Shown here: one piece after another, positions 27,788-41,370 of the stretch
Layout: every line of letters starts with the position of its first letter
Numbering within the stretch: position 1 is the stretch's first letter
Assembly (NCBI GenBank): GCA_946699065.1
Contig: CAMPDV010000121.1
Coordinates: forward strand, 558,001-622,000
Length of the DNA: 64,000 nt
Source: Loxodes magnus
Lineage: Eukaryota > Ciliophora > Karyorelictea > Loxodida > Loxodidae
Direction: 5' to 3'
Notes under the pieces: model-generated
Database searches by the model: none
Told to the model about the DNA's origin: nothing
The model's input: only the letters and a program-made list of their open reading frames with translations
Made by a program: the position numbers and the translations under genes

Positions 27788-28462
27788 TCACTAACTTAAT
27801 CCCATGTTAACATTTCCTAATTTCTATTACTGTTTAAGCGCTATTTATCGTTTGTATTCACTGTTGTAAACTACGAATGCTGAAGTAACTACTGGTACAT
27901 CTTCTTGGTTAACTTGAGTTTTTCTTTTTGCTAGTTATTTCATTATTTACTTAAGTTTATCATTTTTTTCATTTTGTAAATAGGTGCAAATATAATCACT
28001 AAAATCACTCACTTATAATTAACTTGTGAACATTTTTACACTATATGAGTCATTTTTCGAAAACTACTTCAATAGAAAATAAAATCTATTTTTCACTTAA
28101 TGATCATTCCTTCCTTGTATGTAAGACTTTATTTTACACCATTATAGTCCTTGAGACTTTTTTAATACAATGAATAAATCTTCAGCTTCAGTCCAATTAC
28201 CTTTCTTTAGATTTGGATCTAAACAATTGTAATATCTTTATCTTGTCTTCAACCTATCTCGTACACTGTTACCTGCATGGAACTAACTGTTTAGTTAGCT
28301 AGATAAACTCTTCCACGACACCTTTTAATTATTCTTGAATTTATTCTAAACTTTCTCTAAAAGATACTAATCTTCTTCCCTACTCCAACCTGATTATGTT
28401 GGAAGTGTCTATATGATGGGTAAATGTTTTTCCAGTGATAAGTAAAGGAGGTTTTGTTACAT
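27788..28462 (-). CDS. Myb protein, array copy 7
   Basis: Same two-repeat Myb protein as copy 1, C variant. Confidence 0.88.
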
Positions 28463-28858
28463 TATTATATTTAATATTAAAGTTACTTATTTAAATTGTT
28501 TAATACTATTTAGTTAATCAATTTAAGATAGACTTTTTATCATCTGACTTCATCCTTAAAACTTATAAACAGTATCCTGTTACTAGACTCTATATTTCCA
28601 AGTTTTTCTACTACTCTTTAAATATCTAACTAGCTTAATTCTTTGAAAAACTTTCCTTTATGAAAATAAATACTAATGGTACATAAATAACTATAAAGAA
28701 AAGATTAATATGCAAATATATTTCATTATTATGATTAAATTTGCTAATTATTAGAATGTTCACACTATAAAAGATTTAACGTTAGTATATTACTTAAAAA
28801 TAATTAAACTATTTTTATAACCAAACACTATTATCTCACATATATATATGAATCACAT

Positions 28859-29533
28859 TCACTAACTTAATCCCATGTTAACATTTCCTAATTTCTATTA
28901 CTGTTTAAGCGCTATTTATCGTTTGTATTCACTGTTGTAAACTACGAATGCTGAAGTAACTACTGGTACATCTTCTTGGTTAACTTGAGTTTTTCTTTTT
29001 GCTAGTTATTTCATTATTTACTTAAGTTTATCATTTTTTTCATTTTGTAAATAGGTGCAAATATAATCACTAAAATCACTCACTTATAATTAACTTGTGA
29101 ACATTTTTACACTATATGAGTCATTTTTCGAAAACTACTTCAATAGAAAATAAAATCTATTTTTCACTTAATGATCATTCCTTCCTTGTATGTAAGACTT
29201 TATTTTACACCATTATAGTCCTTGAGACTTTTTTAATACAATGAATAAATCTTCAGCTTCAGTCCAATTACCTTTCTTTAGATTTGGATCTAAACAATTG
29301 TAATATCTTTATCTTGTCTTCAACCTATCTCGTACACTGTTACCTGCATGGAACTAACTGTTTAGTTAGCTAGATAAACTCTTCCACGACACCTTTTAAT
29401 TATTCTTGAATTTATTCTAAACTTTCTCTAAAAGATACTAATCTTCTTCCCTACTCCAACCTGATTATGTTGGAAGTGTCTATATGATGGGTAAATGTTT
29501 TTCCAGTGATAAGTAAAGGAGGTTTTGTTACAT
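28859..29533 (-). CDS. Myb protein, array copy 8
   Basis: Same two-repeat Myb protein as copy 1, C variant. Confidence 0.88.
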
Positions 29534-29929
29534 TATTATATTTAATATTAAAGTTACTTATTTAAATTGTTTAATACTATTTAGTTAATCAATTTAAGAT
29601 AGACTTTTTATCATCTGACTTCATCCTTAAAACTTATAAACAGTATCCTGTTACTAGACTCTATATTTCCAAGTTTTTCTACTACTCTTTAAATATCTAA
29701 CTAGCTTAATTCTTTGAAAAACTTTCCTTTATGAAAATAAATACTAATGGTACATAAATAACTATAAAGAAAAGATTAATATGCAAATATATTTCATTAT
29801 TATGATTAAATTTGCTAATTATTAGAATGTTCACACTATAAAAGATTTAACGTTAGTATATTACTTAAAAATAATTAAACTATTTTTATAACCAAACACT
29901 ATTATCTCACATATATATATGAATCACAT

Positions 29930-30604
29930 TCACTAACTTAATCCCATGTTAACATTTCCTAATTTCTATTACTGTTTAAGCGCTATTTATCGTTTGTATT
30001 CACTGTTGTAAACTACGAATGCTGAAGTAACTACTGGTACATCTTCTTGGTTAACTTGAGTTTTTCTTTTTGCTAGTTATTTCATTATTTACTTAAGTTT
30101 ATCATTTTTTTCATTTTGTAAATAGGTGCAAATATAATCACTAAAATCACTCACTTATAATTAACTTGTGAACATTTTTACACTATATGAGTCATTTTTC
30201 GAAAACTACTTCAATAGAAAATAAAATCTATTTTTCACTTAATGATCATTCCTTCCTTGTATGTAAGACTTTATTTTACACCATTATAGTCCTTGAGACT
30301 TTTTTAATACAATGAATAAATCTTCAGCTTCAGTCCAATTACCTTTCTTTAGATTTGGATCTAAACAATTGTAATATCTTTATCTTGTCTTCAACCTATC
30401 TCGTACACTGTTACCTGCATGGAACTAACTGTTTAGTTAGCTAGATAAACTCTTCCACGACACCTTTTAATTATTCTTGAATTTATTCTAAACTTTCTCT
30501 AAAAGATACTAATCTTCTTCCCTACTCCAACCTGATTATGTTGGAAGTGTCTATATGATGGGTAAATGTTTTTCCAGTGATAAGTAAAGGAGGTTTTGTT
30601 ACAT
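29930..30604 (-). CDS. Myb protein, array copy 9
   Basis: Same two-repeat Myb protein as copy 1. It is the last copy with the C variant (30389). Confidence 0.88.
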
Positions 30605-31000
30605 TATTATATTTAATATTAAAGTTACTTATTTAAATTGTTTAATACTATTTAGTTAATCAATTTAAGATAGACTTTTTATCATCTGACTTCATCCTTA
30701 AAACTTATAAACAGTATCCTGTTACTAGACTCTATATTTCCAAGTTTTTCTACTACTCTTTAAATATCTAACTAGCTTAATTCTTTGAAAAACTTTCCTT
30801 TATGAAAATAAATACTAATGGTACATAAATAACTATAAAGAAAAGATTAATATGCAAATATATTTCATTATTATGATTAAATTTGCTAATTATTAGAATG
30901 TTCACACTATAAAAGATTTAACGTTAGTATATTACTTAAAAATAATTAAACTATTTTTATAACCAAACACTATTATCTCACATATATATATGAATCACAT

Positions 31001-31675
31001 TCACTAACTTAATCCCATGTTAACATTTCCTAATTTCTATTACTGTTTAAGCGCTATTTATCGTTTGTATTCACTGTTGTAAACTACGAATGCTGAAGTA
31101 ACTACTGGTACATCTTCTTGGTTAACTTGAGTTTTTCTTTTTGCTAGTTATTTCATTATTTACTTAAGTTTATCATTTTTTTCATTTTGTAAATAGGTGC
31201 AAATATAATCACTAAAATCACTCACTTATAATTAACTTGTGAACATTTTTACACTATATGAGTCATTTTTCGAAAACTACTTCAATAGAAAATAAAATCT
31301 ATTTTTCACTTAATGATCATTCCTTCCTTGTATGTAAGACTTTATTTTACACCATTATAGTCCTTGAGACTTTTTTAATACAATGAATAAATCTTCAGCT
31401 TCAGTCCAATTACCTTTCTTTAGATTTGGATCTAAACAATTGTAATATCTTTATCTTGTTTTCAACCTATCTCGTACACTGTTACCTGCATGGAACTAAC
31501 TGTTTAGTTAGCTAGATAAACTCTTCCACGACACCTTTTAATTATTCTTGAATTTATTCTAAACTTTCTCTAAAAGATACTAATCTTCTTCCCTACTCCA
31601 ACCTGATTATGTTGGAAGTGTCTATATGATGGGTAAATGTTTTTCCAGTGATAAGTAAAGGAGGTTTTGTTACAT
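31001..31675 (-). CDS. Myb protein, array copy 10
   Basis: Same two-repeat Myb protein. It is the first copy with T at the polymorphic site (31460), which changes Lys72 from AAG to AAA without changing the protein. Confidence 0.88.
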
Positions 31676-32071
31676 TATTATATTTAATATTAAAGTTACT
31701 TATTTAAATTGTTTAATACTATTTAGTTAATCAATTTAAGATAGACTTTTTATCATCTGACTTCATCCTTAAAACTTATAAACAGTATCCTGTTACTAGA
31801 CTCTATATTTCCAAGTTTTTCTACTACTCTTTAAATATCTAACTAGCTTAATTCTTTGAAAAACTTTCCTTTATGAAAATAAATACTAATGGTACATAAA
31901 TAACTATAAAGAAAAGATTAATATGCAAATATATTTCATTATTATGATTAAATTTGCTAATTATTAGAATGTTCACACTATAAAAGATTTAACGTTAGTA
32001 TATTACTTAAAAATAATTAAACTATTTTTATAACCAAACACTATTATCTCACATATATATATGAATCACAT

Positions 32072-32746
32072 TCACTAACTTAATCCCATGTTAACATTTC
32101 CTAATTTCTATTACTGTTTAAGCGCTATTTATCGTTTGTATTCACTGTTGTAAACTACGAATGCTGAAGTAACTACTGGTACATCTTCTTGGTTAACTTG
32201 AGTTTTTCTTTTTGCTAGTTATTTCATTATTTACTTAAGTTTATCATTTTTTTCATTTTGTAAATAGGTGCAAATATAATCACTAAAATCACTCACTTAT
32301 AATTAACTTGTGAACATTTTTACACTATATGAGTCATTTTTCGAAAACTACTTCAATAGAAAATAAAATCTATTTTTCACTTAATGATCATTCCTTCCTT
32401 GTATGTAAGACTTTATTTTACACCATTATAGTCCTTGAGACTTTTTTAATACAATGAATAAATCTTCAGCTTCAGTCCAATTACCTTTCTTTAGATTTGG
32501 ATCTAAACAATTGTAATATCTTTATCTTGTTTTCAACCTATCTCGTACACTGTTACCTGCATGGAACTAACTGTTTAGTTAGCTAGATAAACTCTTCCAC
32601 GACACCTTTTAATTATTCTTGAATTTATTCTAAACTTTCTCTAAAAGATACTAATCTTCTTCCCTACTCCAACCTGATTATGTTGGAAGTGTCTATATGA
32701 TGGGTAAATGTTTTTCCAGTGATAAGTAAAGGAGGTTTTGTTACAT
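32072..32746 (-). CDS. Myb protein, array copy 11
   Basis: Same two-repeat Myb protein, T variant (synonymous). Confidence 0.88.
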
Positions 32747-33142
32747 TATTATATTTAATATTAAAGTTACTTATTTAAATTGTTTAATACTATTTAGTTA
32801 ATCAATTTAAGATAGACTTTTTATCATCTGACTTCATCCTTAAAACTTATAAACAGTATCCTGTTACTAGACTCTATATTTCCAAGTTTTTCTACTACTC
32901 TTTAAATATCTAACTAGCTTAATTCTTTGAAAAACTTTCCTTTATGAAAATAAATACTAATGGTACATAAATAACTATAAAGAAAAGATTAATATGCAAA
33001 TATATTTCATTATTATGATTAAATTTGCTAATTATTAGAATGTTCACACTATAAAAGATTTAACGTTAGTATATTACTTAAAAATAATTAAACTATTTTT
33101 ATAACCAAACACTATTATCTCACATATATATATGAATCACAT

Positions 33143-33817
33143 TCACTAACTTAATCCCATGTTAACATTTCCTAATTTCTATTACTGTTTAAGCGCTATT
33201 TATCGTTTGTATTCACTGTTGTAAACTACGAATGCTGAAGTAACTACTGGTACATCTTCTTGGTTAACTTGAGTTTTTCTTTTTGCTAGTTATTTCATTA
33301 TTTACTTAAGTTTATCATTTTTTTCATTTTGTAAATAGGTGCAAATATAATCACTAAAATCACTCACTTATAATTAACTTGTGAACATTTTTACACTATA
33401 TGAGTCATTTTTCGAAAACTACTTCAATAGAAAATAAAATCTATTTTTCACTTAATGATCATTCCTTCCTTGTATGTAAGACTTTATTTTACACCATTAT
33501 AGTCCTTGAGACTTTTTTAATACAATGAATAAATCTTCAGCTTCAGTCCAATTACCTTTCTTTAGATTTGGATCTAAACAATTGTAATATCTTTATCTTG
33601 TTTTCAACCTATCTCGTACACTGTTACCTGCATGGAACTAACTGTTTAGTTAGCTAGATAAACTCTTCCACGACACCTTTTAATTATTCTTGAATTTATT
33701 CTAAACTTTCTCTAAAAGATACTAATCTTCTTCCCTACTCCAACCTGATTATGTTGGAAGTGTCTATATGATGGGTAAATGTTTTTCCAGTGATAAGTAA
33801 AGGAGGTTTTGTTACAT
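33143..33817 (-). CDS. Myb protein, array copy 12
   Basis: Same two-repeat Myb protein, T variant (synonymous). Confidence 0.88.
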
Positions 33818-34213
33818 TATTATATTTAATATTAAAGTTACTTATTTAAATTGTTTAATACTATTTAGTTAATCAATTTAAGATAGACTTTTTATCATCT
33901 GACTTCATCCTTAAAACTTATAAACAGTATCCTGTTACTAGACTCTATATTTCCAAGTTTTTCTACTACTCTTTAAATATCTAACTAGCTTAATTCTTTG
34001 AAAAACTTTCCTTTATGAAAATAAATACTAATGGTACATAAATAACTATAAAGAAAAGATTAATATGCAAATATATTTCATTATTATGATTAAATTTGCT
34101 AATTATTAGAATGTTCACACTATAAAAGATTTAACGTTAGTATATTACTTAAAAATAATTAAACTATTTTTATAACCAAACACTATTATCTCACATATAT
34201 ATATGAATCACAT

Positions 34214-34888
34214 TCACTAACTTAATCCCATGTTAACATTTCCTAATTTCTATTACTGTTTAAGCGCTATTTATCGTTTGTATTCACTGTTGTAAACTAC
34301 GAATGCTGAAGTAACTACTGGTACATCTTCTTGGTTAACTTGAGTTTTTCTTTTTGCTAGTTATTTCATTATTTACTTAAGTTTATCATTTTTTTCATTT
34401 TGTAAATAGGTGCAAATATAATCACTAAAATCACTCACTTATAATTAACTTGTGAACATTTTTACACTATATGAGTCATTTTTCGAAAACTACTTCAATA
34501 GAAAATAAAATCTATTTTTCACTTAATGATCATTCCTTCCTTGTATGTAAGACTTTATTTTACACCATTATAGTCCTTGAGACTTTTTTAATACAATGAA
34601 TAAATCTTCAGCTTCAGTCCAATTACCTTTCTTTAGATTTGGATCTAAACAATTGTAATATCTTTATCTTGTTTTCAACCTATCTCGTACACTGTTACCT
34701 GCATGGAACTAACTGTTTAGTTAGCTAGATAAACTCTTCCACGACACCTTTTAATTATTCTTGAATTTATTCTAAACTTTCTCTAAAAGATACTAATCTT
34801 CTTCCCTACTCCAACCTGATTATGTTGGAAGTGTCTATATGATGGGTAAATGTTTTTCCAGTGATAAGTAAAGGAGGTTTTGTTACAT
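34214..34888 (-). CDS. Myb protein, array copy 13
   Basis: Same two-repeat Myb protein, T variant (synonymous). Confidence 0.88.
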
Positions 34889-35284
34889 TATTATATTTAA
34901 TATTAAAGTTACTTATTTAAATTGTTTAATACTATTTAGTTAATCAATTTAAGATAGACTTTTTATCATCTGACTTCATCCTTAAAACTTATAAACAGTA
35001 TCCTGTTACTAGACTCTATATTTCCAAGTTTTTCTACTACTCTTTAAATATCTAACTAGCTTAATTCTTTGAAAAACTTTCCTTTATGAAAATAAATACT
35101 AATGGTACATAAATAACTATAAAGAAAAGATTAATATGCAAATATATTTCATTATTATGATTAAATTTGCTAATTATTAGAATGTTCACACTATAAAAGA
35201 TTTAACGTTAGTATATTACTTAAAAATAATTAAACTATTTTTATAACCAAACACTATTATCTCACATATATATATGAATCACAT

Positions 35285-35959
35285 TCACTAACTTAATCCC
35301 ATGTTAACATTTCCTAATTTCTATTACTGTTTAAGCGCTATTTATCGTTTGTATTCACTGTTGTAAACTACGAATGCTGAAGTAACTACTGGTACATCTT
35401 CTTGGTTAACTTGAGTTTTTCTTTTTGCTAGTTATTTCATTATTTACTTAAGTTTATCATTTTTTTCATTTTGTAAATAGGTGCAAATATAATCACTAAA
35501 ATCACTCACTTATAATTAACTTGTGAACATTTTTACACTATATGAGTCATTTTTCGAAAACTACTTCAATAGAAAATAAAATCTATTTTTCACTTAATGA
35601 TCATTCCTTCCTTGTATGTAAGACTTTATTTTACACCATTATAGTCCTTGAGACTTTTTTAATACAATGAATAAATCTTCAGCTTCAGTCCAATTACCTT
35701 TCTTTAGATTTGGATCTAAACAATTGTAATATCTTTATCTTGTTTTCAACCTATCTCGTACACTGTTACCTGCATGGAACTAACTGTTTAGTTAGCTAGA
35801 TAAACTCTTCCACGACACCTTTTAATTATTCTTGAATTTATTCTAAACTTTCTCTAAAAGATACTAATCTTCTTCCCTACTCCAACCTGATTATGTTGGA
35901 AGTGTCTATATGATGGGTAAATGTTTTTCCAGTGATAAGTAAAGGAGGTTTTGTTACAT
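35285..35959 (-). CDS. Myb protein, array copy 14
   Basis: Same two-repeat Myb protein, T variant (synonymous). Confidence 0.88.
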
Positions 35960-36355
35960 TATTATATTTAATATTAAAGTTACTTATTTAAATTGTTTAA
36001 TACTATTTAGTTAATCAATTTAAGATAGACTTTTTATCATCTGACTTCATCCTTAAAACTTATAAACAGTATCCTGTTACTAGACTCTATATTTCCAAGT
36101 TTTTCTACTACTCTTTAAATATCTAACTAGCTTAATTCTTTGAAAAACTTTCCTTTATGAAAATAAATACTAATGGTACATAAATAACTATAAAGAAAAG
36201 ATTAATATGCAAATATATTTCATTATTATGATTAAATTTGCTAATTATTAGAATGTTCACACTATAAAAGATTTAACGTTAGTATATTACTTAAAAATAA
36301 TTAAACTATTTTTATAACCAAACACTATTATCTCACATATATATATGAATCACAT

Positions 36356-37030
36356 TCACTAACTTAATCCCATGTTAACATTTCCTAATTTCTATTACTG
36401 TTTAAGCGCTATTTATCGTTTGTATTCACTGTTGTAAACTACGAATGCTGAAGTAACTACTGGTACATCTTCTTGGTTAACTTGAGTTTTTCTTTTTGCT
36501 AGTTATTTCATTATTTACTTAAGTTTATCATTTTTTTCATTTTGTAAATAGGTGCAAATATAATCACTAAAATCACTCACTTATAATTAACTTGTGAACA
36601 TTTTTACACTATATGAGTCATTTTTCGAAAACTACTTCAATAGAAAATAAAATCTATTTTTCACTTAATGATCATTCCTTCCTTGTATGTAAGACTTTAT
36701 TTTACACCATTATAGTCCTTGAGACTTTTTTAATACAATGAATAAATCTTCAGCTTCAGTCCAATTACCTTTCTTTAGATTTGGATCTAAACAATTGTAA
36801 TATCTTTATCTTGTTTTCAACCTATCTCGTACACTGTTACCTGCATGGAACTAACTGTTTAGTTAGCTAGATAAACTCTTCCACGACACCTTTTAATTAT
36901 TCTTGAATTTATTCTAAACTTTCTCTAAAAGATACTAATCTTCTTCCCTACTCCAACCTGATTATGTTGGAAGTGTCTATATGATGGGTAAATGTTTTTC
37001 CAGTGATAAGTAAAGGAGGTTTTGTTACAT
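36356..37030 (-). CDS. Myb protein, array copy 15
   Basis: Same two-repeat Myb protein, T variant (synonymous). Confidence 0.88.
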
Positions 37031-37426
37031 TATTATATTTAATATTAAAGTTACTTATTTAAATTGTTTAATACTATTTAGTTAATCAATTTAAGATAGA
37101 CTTTTTATCATCTGACTTCATCCTTAAAACTTATAAACAGTATCCTGTTACTAGACTCTATATTTCCAAGTTTTTCTACTACTCTTTAAATATCTAACTA
37201 GCTTAATTCTTTGAAAAACTTTCCTTTATGAAAATAAATACTAATGGTACATAAATAACTATAAAGAAAAGATTAATATGCAAATATATTTCATTATTAT
37301 GATTAAATTTGCTAATTATTAGAATGTTCACACTATAAAAGATTTAACGTTAGTATATTACTTAAAAATAATTAAACTATTTTTATAACCAAACACTATT
37401 ATCTCACATATATATATGAATCACAT

Positions 37427-38101
37427 TCACTAACTTAATCCCATGTTAACATTTCCTAATTTCTATTACTGTTTAAGCGCTATTTATCGTTTGTATTCAC
37501 TGTTGTAAACTACGAATGCTGAAGTAACTACTGGTACATCTTCTTGGTTAACTTGAGTTTTTCTTTTTGCTAGTTATTTCATTATTTACTTAAGTTTATC
37601 ATTTTTTTCATTTTGTAAATAGGTGCAAATATAATCACTAAAATCACTCACTTATAATTAACTTGTGAACATTTTTACACTATATGAGTCATTTTTCGAA
37701 AACTACTTCAATAGAAAATAAAATCTATTTTTCACTTAATGATCATTCCTTCCTTGTATGTAAGACTTTATTTTACACCATTATAGTCCTTGAGACTTTT
37801 TTAATACAATGAATAAATCTTCAGCTTCAGTCCAATTACCTTTCTTTAGATTTGGATCTAAACAATTGTAATATCTTTATCTTGTTTTCAACCTATCTCG
37901 TACACTGTTACCTGCATGGAACTAACTGTTTAGTTAGCTAGATAAACTCTTCCACGACACCTTTTAATTATTCTTGAATTTATTCTAAACTTTCTCTAAA
38001 AGATACTAATCTTCTTCCCTACTCCAACCTGATTATGTTGGAAGTGTCTATATGATGGGTAAATGTTTTTCCAGTGATAAGTAAAGGAGGTTTTGTTACA
38101 T
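37427..38101 (-). CDS. Myb protein, array copy 16
   Basis: Same two-repeat Myb protein, T variant (synonymous). Confidence 0.88.
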
Positions 38102-38497
38102 TATTATATTTAATATTAAAGTTACTTATTTAAATTGTTTAATACTATTTAGTTAATCAATTTAAGATAGACTTTTTATCATCTGACTTCATCCTTAAAA
38201 CTTATAAACAGTATCCTGTTACTAGACTCTATATTTCCAAGTTTTTCTACTACTCTTTAAATATCTAACTAGCTTAATTCTTTGAAAAACTTTCCTTTAT
38301 GAAAATAAATACTAATGGTACATAAATAACTATAAAGAAAAGATTAATATGCAAATATATTTCATTATTATGATTAAATTTGCTAATTATTAGAATGTTC
38401 ACACTATAAAAGATTTAACGTTAGTATATTACTTAAAAATAATTAAACTATTTTTATAACCAAACACTATTATCTCACATATATATATGAATCACAT

Positions 38498-39172
38498 TCA
38501 CTAACTTAATCCCATGTTAACATTTCCTAATTTCTATTACTGTTTAAGCGCTATTTATCGTTTGTATTCACTGTTGTAAACTACGAATGCTGAAGTAACT
38601 ACTGGTACATCTTCTTGGTTAACTTGAGTTTTTCTTTTTGCTAGTTATTTCATTATTTACTTAAGTTTATCATTTTTTTCATTTTGTAAATAGGTGCAAA
38701 TATAATCACTAAAATCACTCACTTATAATTAACTTGTGAACATTTTTACACTATATGAGTCATTTTTCGAAAACTACTTCAATAGAAAATAAAATCTATT
38801 TTTCACTTAATGATCATTCCTTCCTTGTATGTAAGACTTTATTTTACACCATTATAGTCCTTGAGACTTTTTTAATACAATGAATAAATCTTCAGCTTCA
38901 GTCCAATTACCTTTCTTTAGATTTGGATCTAAACAATTGTAATATCTTTATCTTGTTTTCAACCTATCTCGTACACTGTTACCTGCATGGAACTAACTGT
39001 TTAGTTAGCTAGATAAACTCTTCCACGACACCTTTTAATTATTCTTGAATTTATTCTAAACTTTCTCTAAAAGATACTAATCTTCTTCCCTACTCCAACC
39101 TGATTATGTTGGAAGTGTCTATATGATGGGTAAATGTTTTTCCAGTGATAAGTAAAGGAGGTTTTGTTACAT
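38498..39172 (-). CDS. Myb protein, array copy 17
   Basis: Same two-repeat Myb protein, T variant (synonymous). Confidence 0.88.
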
Positions 39173-39568
39173 TATTATATTTAATATTAAAGTTACTTAT
39201 TTAAATTGTTTAATACTATTTAGTTAATCAATTTAAGATAGACTTTTTATCATCTGACTTCATCCTTAAAACTTATAAACAGTATCCTGTTACTAGACTC
39301 TATATTTCCAAGTTTTTCTACTACTCTTTAAATATCTAACTAGCTTAATTCTTTGAAAAACTTTCCTTTATGAAAATAAATACTAATGGTACATAAATAA
39401 CTATAAAGAAAAGATTAATATGCAAATATATTTCATTATTATGATTAAATTTGCTAATTATTAGAATGTTCACACTATAAAAGATTTAACGTTAGTATAT
39501 TACTTAAAAATAATTAAACTATTTTTATAACCAAACACTATTATCTCACATATATATATGAATCACAT

Positions 39569-40243
39569 TCACTAACTTAATCCCATGTTAACATTTCCTA
39601 ATTTCTATTACTGTTTAAGCGCTATTTATCGTTTGTATTCACTGTTGTAAACTACGAATGCTGAAGTAACTACTGGTACATCTTCTTGGTTAACTTGAGT
39701 TTTTCTTTTTGCTAGTTATTTCATTATTTACTTAAGTTTATCATTTTTTTCATTTTGTAAATAGGTGCAAATATAATCACTAAAATCACTCACTTATAAT
39801 TAACTTGTGAACATTTTTACACTATATGAGTCATTTTTCGAAAACTACTTCAATAGAAAATAAAATCTATTTTTCACTTAATGATCATTCCTTCCTTGTA
39901 TGTAAGACTTTATTTTACACCATTATAGTCCTTGAGACTTTTTTAATACAATGAATAAATCTTCAGCTTCAGTCCAATTACCTTTCTTTAGATTTGGATC
40001 TAAACAATTGTAATATCTTTATCTTGTTTTCAACCTATCTCGTACACTGTTACCTGCATGGAACTAACTGTTTAGTTAGCTAGATAAACTCTTCCACGAC
40101 ACCTTTTAATTATTCTTGAATTTATTCTAAACTTTCTCTAAAAGATACTAATCTTCTTCCCTACTCCAACCTGATTATGTTGGAAGTGTCTATATGATGG
40201 GTAAATGTTTTTCCAGTGATAAGTAAAGGAGGTTTTGTTACAT
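39569..40243 (-). CDS. Myb protein, array copy 18
   Basis: Same two-repeat Myb protein, T variant (synonymous). Confidence 0.88.
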
Positions 40244-40639
40244 TATTATATTTAATATTAAAGTTACTTATTTAAATTGTTTAATACTATTTAGTTAATC
40301 AATTTAAGATAGACTTTTTATCATCTGACTTCATCCTTAAAACTTATAAACAGTATCCTGTTACTAGACTCTATATTTCCAAGTTTTTCTACTACTCTTT
40401 AAATATCTAACTAGCTTAATTCTTTGAAAAACTTTCCTTTATGAAAATAAATACTAATGGTACATAAATAACTATAAAGAAAAGATTAATATGCAAATAT
40501 ATTTCATTATTATGATTAAATTTGCTAATTATTAGAATGTTCACACTATAAAAGATTTAACGTTAGTATATTACTTAAAAATAATTAAACTATTTTTATA
40601 ACCAAACACTATTATCTCACATATATATATGAATCACAT

Positions 40640-41314
40640 TCACTAACTTAATCCCATGTTAACATTTCCTAATTTCTATTACTGTTTAAGCGCTATTTAT
40701 CGTTTGTATTCACTGTTGTAAACTACGAATGCTGAAGTAACTACTGGTACATCTTCTTGGTTAACTTGAGTTTTTCTTTTTGCTAGTTATTTCATTATTT
40801 ACTTAAGTTTATCATTTTTTTCATTTTGTAAATAGGTGCAAATATAATCACTAAAATCACTCACTTATAATTAACTTGTGAACATTTTTACACTATATGA
40901 GTCATTTTTCGAAAACTACTTCAATAGAAAATAAAATCTATTTTTCACTTAATGATCATTCCTTCCTTGTATGTAAGACTTTATTTTACACCATTATAGT
41001 CCTTGAGACTTTTTTAATACAATGAATAAATCTTCAGCTTCAGTCCAATTACCTTTCTTTAGATTTGGATCTAAACAATTGTAATATCTTTATCTTGTTT
41101 TCAACCTATCTCGTACACTGTTACCTGCATGGAACTAACTGTTTAGTTAGCTAGATAAACTCTTCCACGACACCTTTTAATTATTCTTGAATTTATTCTA
41201 AACTTTCTCTAAAAGATACTAATCTTCTTCCCTACTCCAACCTGATTATGTTGGAAGTGTCTATATGATGGGTAAATGTTTTTCCAGTGATAAGTAAAGG
41301 AGGTTTTGTTACAT
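40640..41314 (-). CDS. Myb protein, array copy 19 (5'-most, different upstream DNA)
   Basis: The coding region is complete and identical in protein to the others (T variant). The array stops at 41370, only 56 bp upstream of its ATG, so this copy lacks most of the 396-bp spacer and the alternative upstream ATG. If the spacer carries the promoter, this copy either has a different promoter or is silent. Confidence 0.85.
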
Positions 41315-41370
41315 TATTATATTTAATATTAAAGTTACTTATTTAAATTGTTTAATACTATTTAGTTAAT

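Larger units (their letters stand above)
21271..41370. repeat. 1071-bp tandem array (18.8 units), each unit a Myb gene
   Basis: The unit starting TAAAAGATTTAACG at 21271 recurs every 1071 bp (22342, and so on to 40549). There are 18 full units and a last partial unit of 822 bp ending at 41370. Units look identical except for one site: 21821 and its equivalents are C in the first nine units and T in the last ten. Each unit holds a 675-bp minus-strand Myb coding region and a 396-bp spacer. The right edge is abrupt and lies against the Kelch-like gene; the left edge follows A-rich DNA. Confidence 0.97.

Noticed and set aside
21271-41370. Interpretation as CRISPR array, centromeric satellite without coding, or rDNA-like spacer
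   Set aside because: The unit is 1071 bp without variable spacers, and it encodes a clear Myb protein in one frame, so coding explains it better.
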